Shown one piece after another: positions 29,650 through 43,100 of a stretch of 64,000 bases of DNA. Source of the DNA: Moringa oleifera. Taxonomy: Eukaryota; Streptophyta; Magnoliopsida; Brassicales; Moringaceae. The translations under genes were made by a program, and so were the position numbers. The stretch lies in contig JAJFZO010000191.1 of assembly GCA_021397835.1 (NCBI GenBank), forward strand, positions 3,043,001-3,107,000, read 5' to 3'. The notes beneath the pieces are model-generated. The model ran no database searches and had not been told where the DNA came from. It saw nothing but the letters and a program-made list of their open reading frames with translations. The stretch's first letter is position 1; every line of letters begins with the position of its first letter.

Positions 29650-31208
29650 CACACACCTCTCTCTGATTTCCAAGAAGAGGTATAAATATCCAGACACCTA
29701 TTAGAATTACAGAGAAGAAGACACAGATACTTCGTATCTATGGTGAGGCATGGGTACTTTTAGTGAAAGATAACATGGGAATCTTAGGTTCGGTCACGGA
29801 AACCCTAGATGAGGATGTTTGGATGACTAGACAGATTCCAGGAAAATCTAAATCACCAGTGGAAGATGAGCAAGGTTTCTTTGTAGATTTCATGAGACCA
29901 TTATTTTTGTCAACATGCATGTCCCCCACAACGTGGAAGGTAAAACCTTGTCAATATAGACAAATACCTTGTCAATGGATTAAGGTATCTTAGTAAATAA
30001 ATCACTTAATTTTTCTTTATATCTTTTCAAATAAAGGAACATAAAGCTGATTTGAAGGAAAAAAAACCTGTGTATGCTTATTTGCAGTTTGAGGAGTACA
30101 GCAAGATGATTTATTTGGATGCCGATATTCAAGTTTTCGAAAATATAGACCATCTCTTCGACACACCAGATGGGTACTTCTATGCTGTGATGGACTGTTT
30201 CTGTGAGAAAACATGGAGCCACTCGCGGCAATACACAATTGGGTACTGCCAACAGTGCCCAGATAAGGTTACATGGCCAGCTGAGATGGGATCCCCTCCT
30301 TCTTTGTACTTCAACGCCGGCATGTTCGTGTTCGAGCCTAGCCGTTTAACTTACGAGAGCCTCCTGGAGACTCTCAAGATCACACCGCCAACACCCTTTG
30401 CAGAGCAAGTGAGTTATATTCATCTTTGCTTAAGACACTTCTTTCTTGGAAGAAAAACAAATTTGGAAGGCAAATTATGTGATGAAGGTGATGATAATTA
30501 TGAGAGTAGAGCCAATTGATTTTGATTCTAAGTAGGATGATCACTATCAAGACATCGTAATTAACGTCACAGCACCAAAAAGCAAAAGGCTTTCTTTCAG
30601 GAAAAACTAAAGAGTAATAATGGGAACAGTAAAAGGAGAATAATCGTCTTAAAATAAAAGAGAAACTGCAAATAGATGATGTTAGATCATCAAATATAAG
30701 CTCTTTCTAGTTAATAAATCCTTCTTGTATGTGTGTCATAGGATTTCTTGAATATGTTCTTCCAAAAAGTGTACAAGCCCATCCCTCTCGCATACAACTT
30801 GGTTCTAGCTATGCTATGGCGCCACCCAGAAAACGTAGAGCTCGAGAAAGTTAAGGTGGTGCATTACTGTGCAGCTGTAAGTACTCTCTGCCTGCATTCA
30901 AACCCGTCAATGACCTAATCTTATTTTAGTTTATGAGTATTTTTTCACCTATTTAATATCCAATTCTTCTCTCACTGTCTGGTGAATAACAGGGATCAAA
31001 ACCCTGGAGGTACACAGGCAAGGAGGCTCACATGGACAGAGAGGACATCAAGCTCTTAGAGAAGAAATGGCATGACATATACAATGATGAATCTCTGGAT
31101 TTGAGGACTGAAAACACTCTTCAAGAAGAGATCTTTTCTAGGCCAACAATCATGGCTTCTATGCCAGAGCCTGCCATTTCCTATGTTCCTGCACCCTCTG
31201 CTGCTTGA
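29244..31208 (+). CDS. GOLS: Galactinol synthase (GT8)
   Basis: Transfers galactose from UDP-galactose to myo-inositol to make galactinol, the committed donor for raffinose-family oligosaccharides (cytosolic; storage, transport and stress protection). Four exons: 29244-29582, 30088-30408, 30742-30876, 30993-31208, giving 336 residues, a normal length. GT8 marks: Mn2+-binding DAD at residues 124-126 within YLDADIQ; Cys-rich central block (MDCFCEKTW to YCQQCPDK); HYCAAGSKPW with the conserved His at 261. The C-terminus is APSAA (332-336), the pentapeptide diagnostic of galactinol synthases. Intron 1 carries a (TA)n tract at about 29618-29645. The next gene, MTOPVIB, is convergent. By memory this neighbour pair matches At1g60470/At1g60460. 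Which paralogue (seed- or stress-type) cannot be told from sequence alone. Confidence 0.95.
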
Positions 31209-32789
31209 AGAATAAGGGAATGTTCAAAGTGGAGTAATCCCCACTTGTTAAGTTTTTATATACATAGTTTTGGACTACTTGGATTTCTCTCTTTTATTTA
31301 TTGTTTTCTTTTCTTTTGTTTTCTCTTTCCCTTGAGAGTGACAAATACATATAGACTGTTAACTACTTACCATATCGGCAAGTGTAACTCTTGTTTTGAC
31401 TATATGAAAAAATATATATAGACATATATGTGTTCAGCCAACTTTATTTGATAATAAGGCTATAGGCAGAATGCATATGCATCTTAAATATATCACTCCC
31501 ACTAGTGTATATATCGAACCTCTCTCTGTATACATATGCATATGTGTATATAGAGTGTATGCCTAGTACTGTTCAACTCACTAAGCGTTTAACCATCTAC
31601 TATCCTGTACATGTTTTTGTTTATCAAACCCTAGTCTTGATCATGTATGAATTCCATCCCAATCCTTCCTAAAGGGAAAATCTTTGAGAAAATTTGTTGG
31701 AATCTTATGATAGAAGGAAAAATTCAAAAAAGCAGCTAACATTTAGTTGTATTTCATGTGGCAAATGTCTGCTTTCTGCATGGTCCAAGGGCGAGGTTAA
31801 CCAGAACAGGCTGCTTGTCCAACATGTACTTGTAGTGGGCACAAGAAGGTAGAAACAGGATGAGCGTAGGCTACCTATCAATAGTTACAGGCATGCATAC
31901 GATGCACGTGGCTAACAGCTATTTGCCATACACGCGGCAGGCTCTAATGGGCTAGCGCGTAGGACCATTATTTCTAAACAATAATAAAATCGACCTCTAT
32001 TGGATCGTCCCTATCTGACAAATTCTTCATTGTCATGGAATGTTCAGGAATCAGGATGCCATGACATTGCCGTCCGAAAACTGTGTAAATCCATTGAGGT
32101 ACTTTAGAGAGAGAACCTTTATATATATATATATATATCTTAGTTGGTTAGAATTGTTATGATGAAAATTTCCTTGAAAACTCTTAAGCACCAGACAATT
32201 TGGAAGACTTTACCCTAAGCTGACAATTTTATTAACTTTAACAATTTATAAGGACAGTATGCCAAAAAATGGCAGAGCTACAAGCTCCTAAACTTTCCCA
32301 AGAAACACTCACCATTTAACTCCTTTTTATTTGCAATCTAGCAAAGCTGTACAACATGTAAAATGCCCATCTACCCATAGCAAAAGAGTTGTTTGACTCC
32401 TGCTGTGTGACCAACTCCCCAGATTACACAAAGAGCAGCAGTCCTACATGGAAGTGGAAACCATCCTATATATGGTGCAGGGCTGTCTTTCCGCCATCCC
32501 CTGTCCCAAATTTCCCAGTCCAGTGTTAGGTGTAACTTAAAACAGGTTGGTTAATGACTAGGCTGGGTTAAGTGTAACTTAAAACAGGTAATAGTTAATG
32601 ACTAGGCTGGGAAGAGCAAGCCAAAAGTCTCCTCATTGCAAAACTTATAAGAAGGATAGGGAATTATTTTTAAAACCAGCAAACTACAACTTGCATTAAC
32701 CACCCGTCACACTACATGGGATGCATGTTTCAAAGATTTGCATACATTATAGGCTTCAACGAAATGCATAAGTACTAAAGAAAGATTTG
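31209..32789. other. Intergenic between convergent galactinol synthase and MTOPVIB
   Basis: Galactinol synthase 3' UTR is AT-rich, with palindromic catatgcatatg-type words at about 31465-31480 and 31536-31558. A (TA)n run lies near 32120-32140. A 48-bp-period direct repeat lies at 32530-32612. No coding exon was recognised on either strand. Confidence 0.55.
32530..32612. repeat. Short tandem duplication downstream of MTOPVIB
   Basis: gtgtaacttaaaacaggt is followed by gttaatgactaggctggg twice, the units starting at about 32531 and 32572 and differing by a few bases between the two blocks. The near-identity indicates a recent duplication. It lies about 180 bases past the MTOPVIB stop, possibly inside its 3' UTR. 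Confidence 0.85.
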
Positions 32790-35700
32790 TTAGTCCAGAG
32801 AACTATACATATCTTTACCTTCATGATCCTCATCTTGAAAGTGCAGGTCCTCCATGCAATCATCTTCAAAGAGAAGAGGTCCAGCCTCTTGGCTTTTGTG
32901 GGATTTTCTGTCGTTCATCCCTATAACTGAGATAATCTTTTCTTTGATACAATCTTCAACAACTTCACCTCCAATTTTGGGAGATTGCAAGCCAAGAAGA
33001 GAGAAGCATTCTCCTTGGAATTCTGAGTCATTAGATGACAAGATGAGGCCAGTAATAGTTCTTGCAAGATCAGGGGCATAACTGCAAATCTGCACATAAA
33101 AGACAGGTAAACTTTGAGCCAACTCCCAGCATGACAGGCCTAAACTTATTTGTACTGTTAAATGTGAAAAACCAAAAAGCTAAGTTAGTCATCCTGAACA
33201 TTATTTGTTGACTAGTCATGAAAGTTCACCATGTAGATTTCTCCAATTGTAAATTCAACAGCTTTCTGAAGGAAAAGGCTAACTGAATTGAACATCCAGT
33301 AAGACTTTTAGTTCCAAAAAGCCATATTGCTTCTACCACTGATAACTAGGCAGCATAATGTAATAAACTGATTTTATCACAAACTGTTTGTAGCAATTGT
33401 CATCTTTGCTTATGAAATCTACATATATATGCCTCTATATTAATCTCCATTCATGCATGTGCATGTTTGAATCTGAGAGAGAGAGAGAGAGAGTGGGAAA
33501 GAAACCTTCAGGGCATGTGCACTTAGAAGAATCCCCTCATGTTTCTCCTTCAAATCATCCAACGCAAGTTTTATTGCTCTCTTCAAAAGATTGCGATCAG
33601 GTTGAGTTTTATGCCGCACTGGTGGTGTCATAGTCTTGGGAACAAATCAAGGAATACACAATATAGAACACCTAATATCCTTTTGTTAGAACTAAAACAG
33701 AAAGCATCATATGCATTTGTCAAGCACTGCAAAGAAAAAGAAGCATATAACTTAATCTTGGATATTTCTTATCATAGTAATGGAGGACAATATCAATTTG
33801 AGCATGTGATGGAAAGTTTCCCCACTCGAGTAATGTGTAGCCACCTTGATCCACAGCACTTGCCAAAGTCAACCCATAACTTTTCCAGTCAATGCTAGTC
33901 AATGCATTCAGGGATGATTGAGTCATTGAAGCAGGTAAGAAATCTTTGAAATACAAAACCTGGAAACTTACTACTGTCAGAGCAACGAATTAAACAAAAA
34001 CAATTTTATTTCAAAATCTTCTCTTACTACAAAAGATAGATGAGACTACCTTTAAAGACAGCGAGCACTACTTTCTTTACTTTGAAATTGTCCACTTATG
34101 CTAGATAACAATTGGACCTCTAGATGAAAATGTCAAAAACCTGACTCCTCGCACAGGTTGAAACAGTTTTGTGGGCAGAGTATAGAATAAATGATGCATT
34201 TAGGGCTCTTTTGTGTAGCAACCTTCATTAGTTCCAAACTGTCTACTTTTCTTCTTTTTGTTGTGGTGTTGAGGGGTCAATAAATGAGTTGCATTTGGTT
34301 CTTAAAATCCTTTGTCACACTTTCAATTCTTATAGCTAACAAAAAATATTATTCTAAACTCAAGTTCATCACTTGCACATGTTCCAAATAACTTCACTTG
34401 GTATCATATCATAGAGCATGATCATACTTTGTTACATCAACCATGTAATGTTGATTTCCTCAAGAGCAGATCAATCATGAAAGCGTTCAACAATATTATC
34501 TAAGAAGTTTGATATGGTGCACCAACTTCTAGGATTGACCCGGAAACTGAACAGCATAAGACTGTTATCCAAAAAATTCAGCACCAAACAACTGAATTCT
34601 TCGACACAGATGAATGTTCCCTATCCAACTCGGTTTACAACTTTCTGGTCATTCATAGAGCTTGGAAATCAGTGTAAATGCTAGGCATTACTATCTATTT
34701 TTGAAGATGTCTTCAAAATGGCCAAAACTTACAATATTGATTCCCAACTAATCAACAAGAAAAGAATTATTTTGTTCCTTAGAATCATGACAATATTCAT
34801 GGACAATGACTTCATATGGTACATAAACAACCGTTTGATGCACATATTAAATCACGTTTGTATGTGCCTAAATGCAATATGATCTAAATGCATGCTATGA
34901 CACCCACAAACTATCCTTATTTTAAGCTTTGCATGTATATGATTGCATTCTTAAACTTTTTCTCCTAGGTTTATCATGAAACAACATATATGATAATTTA
35001 AGCTGAGCAGGATTCAGTAAACAGGTCCCTGAATATATCAAAAGAAGCCCAAAGGACAAGAGATTGAAAAATAATATCGAGTTTGACCGTATATATATAT
35101 ATTCACTCAAATATGTTTCATAAGAACTGTGAAATAAGAAATTACACGTACCTCTGTTTTAGCACCATGTGACCTGCAGCAAGGACTGGTTGACTCTAGT
35201 AACTCACTAATTACAATCACTGCATCCATCATCAGTCCAACACTCTTATGGCCGTCTGTGTAGCATGCTGTTCCACTCCCAACTTTGAGGTGATCCCTAA
35301 CAAGAGATTAGGAAAGGAAGAACATCTGTCTAAGAGAGTTTTGAGGCTACAAGAAAACAGCCAACGATGTTCTCTCAAATGTAGTTCTGAAGATAAAATC
35401 TATCCTATATAGTTCAGTATATTTAATTTAAAATATTAGGATGAGTTATATAAAGATGACGGTTAACATCATTGACTGTTTGGAACTCTCCTTTCCTTTT
35501 TATTAGCATCAGCACATTTGGATGGTAATGTTTCTAGTTGATCAGACTTCTTTTGAAACTCTAGTACAATAGAGAATGATGTAGCTGTGCAAAAATCAAA
35601 TGGCTATAGATGTATAAGATTAAATGATCTTAGAAAATAGTGATATGGTGTAATATCATGGAAAGTTTCAAATCTCGAAACACTCAAATGAAGGTTCTTC

Positions 35701-38700
35701 ATCATGTAACTTCTAAAATATGTTACTCACAAGATACCAATTTCTTTTCTGATAAAAAAACAAAGACGTACCAATTTCAATTGTCTGCATGAGTTTATGC
35801 GACAGAGATTTTATTCACAGATTTTAAACATATTTACCGTTCAATTAGAGTGCTATTATATACCTATTAGATTCAATGAATCAAGAAAAACATAGCTTTA
35901 AATCCTCAAGAAGCAATAAATATTGTGTCCAAATTAATCAATGAACTCCTTATCTACCAAGTAGCCTACCTGAAAAAACTGACTAAAGTGTTCAGTATAA
36001 AGAAAGTGAAAGGGAAGGACTTAATCTGATGCCAATGTGCTAACAAGAGGTTTTGTAAATAGAATACATATAAACACAAAATAGGAAAAATAATAACTTC
36101 TGCAGCTGGAAATCTAAAACCAGTAGATAAGTCACAATAATCTCTCAGGTTACCAACTTCTTGGTCAACACAGGTTGAGTCTATTTTTAAGTCAGAAACA
36201 AACATAAAATTTATTATGAACTTACCTACTAGGAAAGCAAGAGTAACATGGGTTATTCAGACTATTTCCATGCATTAAGACATAGTCCTCAAAGCCAGAC
36301 TTCAAGTGCTCAATGTTGGAGGCTGAAAGAGGTAAGATATTGCATCCACTTGCTAGAAAGAAATTTTCATATCGTGACCCAGGAACATCCGCTTGCTCAA
36401 CCACCAGATCAATTGTGACATTCTGGAGAAACTATGAGCTAATTAATTAGACAACAATAGAGGTTGTTAATAGCTACACAGACTTTCTATGCTACTAATA
36501 TGCATCGTAGATTGATCAAATGAAAGATTAATTTACTTCACTTAGGGTAAAAGAACAATGCCACAAGAGAGAATTGTTCAATTAGAATATCACTTCTCCT
36601 GAGGTTATAATGATGTCAAAACAGATAGGATAATTTTATTACTTAGTTGGATTTTTGGAAATAGTGAAGAGGTCGCATTAATTTTGTCTTGTTTCGGTGC
36701 TTCATTAATCCCTTTCCTTTTCCTCCTTCTCCCATGATTTAAATTGAAGATAAGCCTTGGACACCAAGGCCAAGAAAAGGAGAAGTAATTTTTTTTTTTT
36801 TCAGCAACTTTAAGAAAGGTTACTAGAAATTAGACTATCTAAAATAGAATAAAGAAAATATTCAGTATGGAGATCACATAGCACAAAAGATAACTTGATC
36901 TTACAGGGATCTTCAGAATGAGCATCTGCACAACAGAGAAGGAAAACATGGTAAATAAGGGGAAGAATTGAGATAAATGTCATAATGCTTGATTCATGGA
37001 GAACTATGGAAGGTAAGAGAATAAATTTTGAATTAATAAACAATTTTAGTTATGACAAGCTCGTTTTGTATCCATATTATGATCAAAGAAGATTAGTAAA
37101 AGGGACAAAAATGAGGGAAATATACTGTTGTCTTCGTTAATATTTGACATTTCCTCTCCTTATAAGGGCATTTAATTGGCTAACTTATTCTCCAGCAAAC
37201 ACGTTACAATACTTGGGTCGTCATCAAACAAGCCACAGATAAAAGTAGCCCAAATATATCGTTCTTTCTATCACGGAGTACAAATTGATCACACTTACAG
37301 AGGACTCCAGCATGGCATGAGATTGCATTTTAATATACCAATATACTAGTTAAAGCGGCCTGTATTTGATTGTAATAGAAATCAATATGCTCACAAACAA
37401 TCAAAAATAAAATGTGGAATAGTTAGAAAACATTAAAACAGACAAGTTACCACAGCATGTCAAGTCTATAAATTAAGACAACAAACCTTCTGAAAGAAGT
37501 TATTGATCTTTGCCAGTACAATGTCAATGCTTTCAGAAATGGACAGAGATACTTCAGTACCACTGAAAATATGTAAATAAAGCAAAATCAATAAGCAACT
37601 CAAGATATCTTAAATTTTCATGTTAAGATGAAGCAATTTGTTTACCTAAATTTTGCACCATTCTTAGACCTCGAAGGCATCCTCATCAGCCTTTTGTTGG
37701 AAATGTTTTCTTTAAGATTTATATGATAATGGTGTATCTCGTCATCAGAGAAGCCTTCAATCTCCACAAAAGAAATTAAAAACCAAAAGAAAAGGTAAAC
37801 TAGATGCTGAGAGTAAGGAGAAGGATATATATATATATATATATATAAAAGTTAAACTAGAACTTCTGATTTGTTGTAACAATACTAATGTAGCACAAGG
37901 TTAATCCAATTTACAAGCAATTCCACGAGTCTTTAAGAGGCAGCTTTTAAACATCTTTGGAAGATACATGCCAAAATGTTCACATCAAATAAAAGGGAGG
38001 AACTATTCGGAGAGATGAACTCACTAGTAGTTCTGACAGAAAGCACTCCATCTGCAACAGATTTCTAGATGTCAAATAACTCATCAAACACCATTTTATA
38101 TAATTGTAGCATTTTTATTCTTGTACATCTACAAGTAGCTGATGTGGAACTCCCTTTAAGAAATTGATAAGAGCCATGTTACCATGGTAAGCATTGATAA
38201 TATGCAGCTTATAACTAACCCCACTTTTCAGCACCGCCAACTTCTCTTGTGTATTTCAGGTCTTGAAAATCCTCAGGGCAACTTCCAGTAGCAGTATCTG
38301 AAACTGATTTGGGAATTAGTAATTACATATTTCATTTACAACTCAAGAGAAGATAAAAAGAGAAACTATCTATTAGTTTCTTATTCGAAAAGAAAAAGGC
38401 ACGTATCTTGCATTCTAATGCAAAATGCAATAGCAATTGCTTTTCATGAATAACCAGATGCAAAGCCACAAGCCAACTATACTGTTTTCACTTTTTAATC
38501 ACTCCAATCCTCTCTCAGTTCAGGTAACTTATCACTTCAATCACCACAGAAAAGGGTTAATAAAAACTTCATATCCAGAATTCAAGAACGATAATAAGAC
38601 TAAAAAGAATATCAAAGAGAAATCAATAAAACACAGATTATTTACTTGAAATTCGAATAGTAGGATGATCGGTAGCAGGAGAGCAATTGAGAACAACTGA

Positions 38701-38925
38701 CAATCTGCAGAGATCCTCTGATAAGCGGCATCTTTGAAATGCAGAAGAAATCAACTGCAATTATCAATTTCAACACAGAAAACAACTTCAATACAAAGGG
38801 AAGCGCATGACAAAACAGATGCTTCCGCGGTAAGCATTCGTAGAAAGAAATTGAGAATCATGATCGTGAAGATCGCAACTCACGTGTAAACAAAGCTTTT
38901 GAACCGAAGAAATCTCCATCGTCAT
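32790..38925 (-). CDS. MTOPVIB: Meiotic topoisomerase VI subunit B-like protein (MTOPVIB)
   Basis: Partner of SPO11-1 and SPO11-2 in the complex that makes meiotic double-strand breaks. Twelve exons read leftwards: 38925-38884, 38754-38646, 38297-38220, 38051-38025, 37754-37646, 37562-37487, 36925-36905, 36422-36226, 35296-35152, 33959-33789, 33634-33506, 33089-32790, giving about 467 residues. The phases are consistent. The protein begins with [11 protein letters not shown] preceded by two possible starts (ATG 38925 or 38919). WKSY at residues 293-296 fits the WKxY motif of the transducer domain in the TopoVIB-like family. The C-terminal exon ([19 protein letters not shown]) is what I recall as best conserved in plants. 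The gene contains a 21-base exon and two short exons (27 and 78 bases). The donor at 33789 (ATT/gtcctc) is weak, so that junction is the least certain. Identification rests on remembered similarity and on synteny next to galactinol synthase. Confidence 0.82.
33476..33495. repeat. (GA)n microsatellite in MTOPVIB intron
   Basis: About nine GA units lie just inside the intron, about ten bases beyond the donor of the exon ending at 33506 on the minus strand. On the transcript this is a CT-rich stretch close to the 5' splice site. Confidence 0.85.
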
Positions 38926-40188
38926 CGGAGAATTTCAGAGAGAGGTAACTAAAACACAAAAGCCCCCGCGTACCTTCACACAAATCGTTGGTGTTGCGAC
39001 GTTGAAGCTCTCGACATGAACAATTTTAAATCTTTGGCGGGTGTACAAAACAAAACTCGCAAGAGATTTTAATTTCGCCCCAACTAAGCTCTGGACAGTT
39101 ACCAAAAGCAATGTTTGGGCCAGAAGATGAAGACCCAAACATGCTAAAAGGGGCCTTGGTATGACCGTGTGACTGCCAGCCCACCCCTACTTGTCACCGT
39201 CACGGCGTCACCAGGCACATGTGAAGGGAAAAAGTATTTGGAGTCGACTAAATTGCAACCTTGATAATGCACGTTTTGTAAGACCAAACTTCACGTCCAG
39301 ATCTTGTAGCAGTGGTAAAAGATTCCCCCTTCTGTTCGCAAGAAAGAAACAAAGAGAACACTCAGTCAACGTTGAGAGCCTTTCATAATCCAATGAGATT
39401 GCTGAGTAGGCAGCGCAGGAAACTTGCACTGTTCGGGGGATAATCAGTTGACGTGATCAACCAGAGTTGATTGGTAAAGATCATATTCAGAAGTCAGTGT
39501 TTCCCTTCCTCCTTTAATTTCAGTCTAATATGAAGTCTTACCTAAGCATAATCGTTTGCTAGTAAACGTCTACTCAGTCGATAATCTCACCAAATCTGAT
39601 ATCATTTTGATAAATACAATTAGCTAATTGAGCCAAGTCTTTGCTTTATGTTAAGCTAATTCTATTGTGGAAAGTGCCAAAAGGAGTTCAGAATGTCAGC
39701 TACCTCAAGTTAACCGGAAAATACAAGTGGAAAATGCTTTGGCCCTTTCGCTAGTAAACAAAAAGCGAATACGACGCCGTTGTAAATTTATCCAGACAGT
39801 GCTTCTATAAACGTGTATATATAATGAAGATTATTGTCAACCAATGCCCAAATGGGAGGAAGCAGACGGGAATAACACAGTGGGTGGCAGAGTAGGCGGT
39901 ACTTTCCGTTGGAAGTTAGGAGAAAAGTCAAAGGTCAAAGAAGAGAGAGAGTGGAGGATCACATCTGATAATTCTCTGCGACAGAACGGCGTCAGTGATG
40001 CAACTGCGTGGCCTTCGATCAATGATTCAGGTTCTTGGATAACAACGTTTCATATCGTATAGATAGATACATGGATATATATGTATACCAACGGGGTTAG
40101 GCAAATGCAGAGTAGTTGCGTAATAAGAACAACGATAGCTAACTGCAGTGGTACAATCGCAAGTGCAAGGCTTGAATAAGGGGCAAAG
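38926..40188. promoter_or_regulatory. Divergent promoter region MTOPVIB / pantothenate kinase
   Basis: This 1.26-kb spacer separates the start codons of two oppositely oriented genes and must hold both promoters and leaders. The pantothenate kinase leader probably starts near 39840-40060, where composition becomes purine- and GC-richer. No TATA box can be assigned confidently for either gene. No conserved operator was recognised. Confidence 0.5.
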
Positions 40189-43100
40189 ATGGATCCAAGA
40201 AAGGTTGAAGTGCAAGCAAATTCTCAGCCAAACAAATCTGATAGTCAAGTTTCTCATTTGGCTCTCGACATTGGAGGTATCTGATTGGTCCGATTTTCTT
40301 GGTTTTCTTTCTTTGCTTTTGAACAGCGTCCTCTTTCCTTTTTCATAATAGAATTCACCTTCTTATTATTAAGTTTATCGAATTATCCATTTATATTCTG
40401 GCATCTGATTAGTGCGAATTAATTATACTGTTTGTTCATTGTTGGTGATTTCGGATTGCTTCTGTTCCTTGTGCTTTAAACTATGTTTTTTATGTTGAAA
40501 TATTTTCATTTTCTTTTTTCCACTACAAATTCTGTGTTTCTATTGAATCTGAGAGCATGTTCACTGGACTCTTTTGCAGTGACTAATCAAACATTTAATC
40601 TTTAATTCTCTAGTTGAAGATATTAGGGAGCTTAGTTGAATGCATTATATTCGCTTTCCCTCACTCATGTTGATGGGCTCCTGTAGCTTGTAAATCAATA
40701 TGCCTCTTAAATTTTTCTTTGCAAGTTAAAATAATTTGGAGGCTTTGTCTTTATGCTGCGGCTATGGTCATCAATCAACATTAACTCAAAAAAACCAGAA
40801 AAATAAGTTTCCTGTTTTTAAAAGATTTTAGAAACCACTTGATTTTAACAAGCAGTAAAGTGTGATCATGAAGATGTTATTTATCCAGGTAGCATGTCTG
40901 TTGGCAGGTTCTTTGATAAAGTTGGTGTACTTCTCAAAAAAGAGTGATAGTTCAGTTAATGGGAAAGGTGAGAAGTCTTCAAGCCAGAGCTCTGCCACAA
41001 CTAATGTGGTTAACAATGATTCCATCATACAAGGGAGGCTGCATTTTGCAAAGTTTGAAACTAGCAAGATAAGTGACTGCATAGAGTTTATTAACTCCCA
41101 GAAACTTCACCTTCACAGTAAGTATGAATTTCTTTATCAAGATCATCACCTTCTATTTGTAGTGTTCTAGCAATAATTCTCTAGATCTTCTTAAAAAGTG
41201 CAAATGACTTAGCTGAGCCAAGCTGAGTTAATCCTTCTGGTTATTCAGCCTCGTGCATCATTTGCAACCGCAACAGCATATTGAAAAACTTGCCAGATTC
41301 TTCATTCCTTATCAGCCTTGTATTATTTACTTCTGTTGGGAAAAATTAGGAATTACATCATCTGCTGTATCCATCGAAGCTTTCAAAGTGGTACAGTGTA
41401 GTTTGGCAGTCTAATGCTCAAAAATGGCCACTGAATTTTCTCAACCCTGAAACTTTACCTTTAACTCTTTTTTTTTTTTTTTGATTGGTGAATCAGCTTT
41501 TTAACTCCTAAGAGCCTGGTATGTCATCCATGAGCATCTAATGTGCTTATTGGCACTTGACTTATTGCTGTACGATAAGTGAGAAAGTAAGAAGAAATTA
41601 GGGTTATGAGGAAAATTGGGGTTTTAGGAAGAATGAAGAAAGAGGGGAAAAAAAAAAAAAGAACAAAGCAAGGCCTCAAAAAGAGACCTTTGATTTTAAG
41701 AAACGTTATGGTGACCTAAGTATTTATATTCACCTATTACTAGTAGAAAAAGGAAATCAAAGGTCCTAATAGGAACTGGATTAATAGCAATAGAAAATCC
41801 AAAGTTTTAGAGGAACTGAATTAATAAAATTGGAGAATCTAAATTCAAATGGGAACTGAATTGAATCCTTAAATGAATTATATAACAAAAGAAAATGCAG
41901 CTTTCGTAACTTCAAATAAAAAGGAACGGCATCCTTTTTCCAAAGTTTAAAATTTATGCCTAAATTCTTTAATCAGTCCTTGATCACTTATGCATGTTAC
42001 TGATTGTTATAATTCATAAAAAATTGCATGCTTTCCTTGAAACGTCAAAATAGGTAGGTAACAAGAGTTCATAGCTTTTAGAAGTTACAATTTCAAAATC
42101 ACTATGGTTCACCTTGGATGATATTTTTGGGTCTAAAGCTTGAAACATGGTGTGTACTCAAATGCTTCCTTATTTAGTGATCTTTTTTTCCCCCCTTTTT
42201 TTTGGTTAGAAACGAAGTTAAAAATTATATGTAGTTAGAACAAAGCTAAACAAAGTTCTATAAACTTCACAAGCTCTACCTCATTTACATGATAATTCCA
42301 TGTAACCAAATAATTCTATACCAATTCCCATATATCCTTTATGAAACCCAAAGAAGTTTCCACCCCTTCAAAGGCCCTCTTATTCCTCCCTCCCTGTAGT
42401 AACCAAAAAATCAATAAAGAAAGTAGTGTCATATCTGTCCTCCTTAATTTAGTGACCATTATCCATTATACTTCACTTTTTCCCAAGTACATTTTGTTCC
42501 TATTGTTGTTCGTCTGTTTCTGGTAATTTACTTATGAATGACTATGAATCAGGTGCTAAGCATCATGATGCTTCTGCTGATGACAAGACCTTTATTAACC
42601 TAAAGGTAATTTTTGAGCCTTCTGAAACTATAATCTGTGAAGAACTTCTGTTGCTAGATGTCTTTTCTTCAATGAACTTGAAATAAATCATCTTGAGAGA
42701 TAAAATTGGTTGATTGATGAGATTTTTTTTTGGTATGCTACTCATTCATTTTCACCATCTCAATCATCATTTTACCCTGCATTTCAGTATGAATACCTCC
42801 ATGCCTGTTTTCTATATTATTCTAGACAATAAATTTGGACTCCAAATAAAAAGATGTGACTGTCTGCAAAGCTGGGTTTGAAGTGCTTAGTTGTGATTTC
42901 CCTTTTCTTGAACAGGGGTTTTGGAGTGCAAGAAATATAGAATTTTGATTACTCTTTGCCGTATTGCCACTTAACATGCAAAATCATTAATTTTGTTGTC
43001 AGAAGACACTTTACATAGCATGTTTTCTAAAGTATGCAAATTGGTTGACAAGTTACTATCTGTTAGTAGGCCACTGGTGGTGGGGCATACAAGTTTGCTG

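Noticed and set aside
32101..32140. (TA)n runs as CRISPR-like or satellite arrays
   Set aside because: Simple dinucleotide microsatellites without spacer-repeat organisation; the DNA is plant nuclear.
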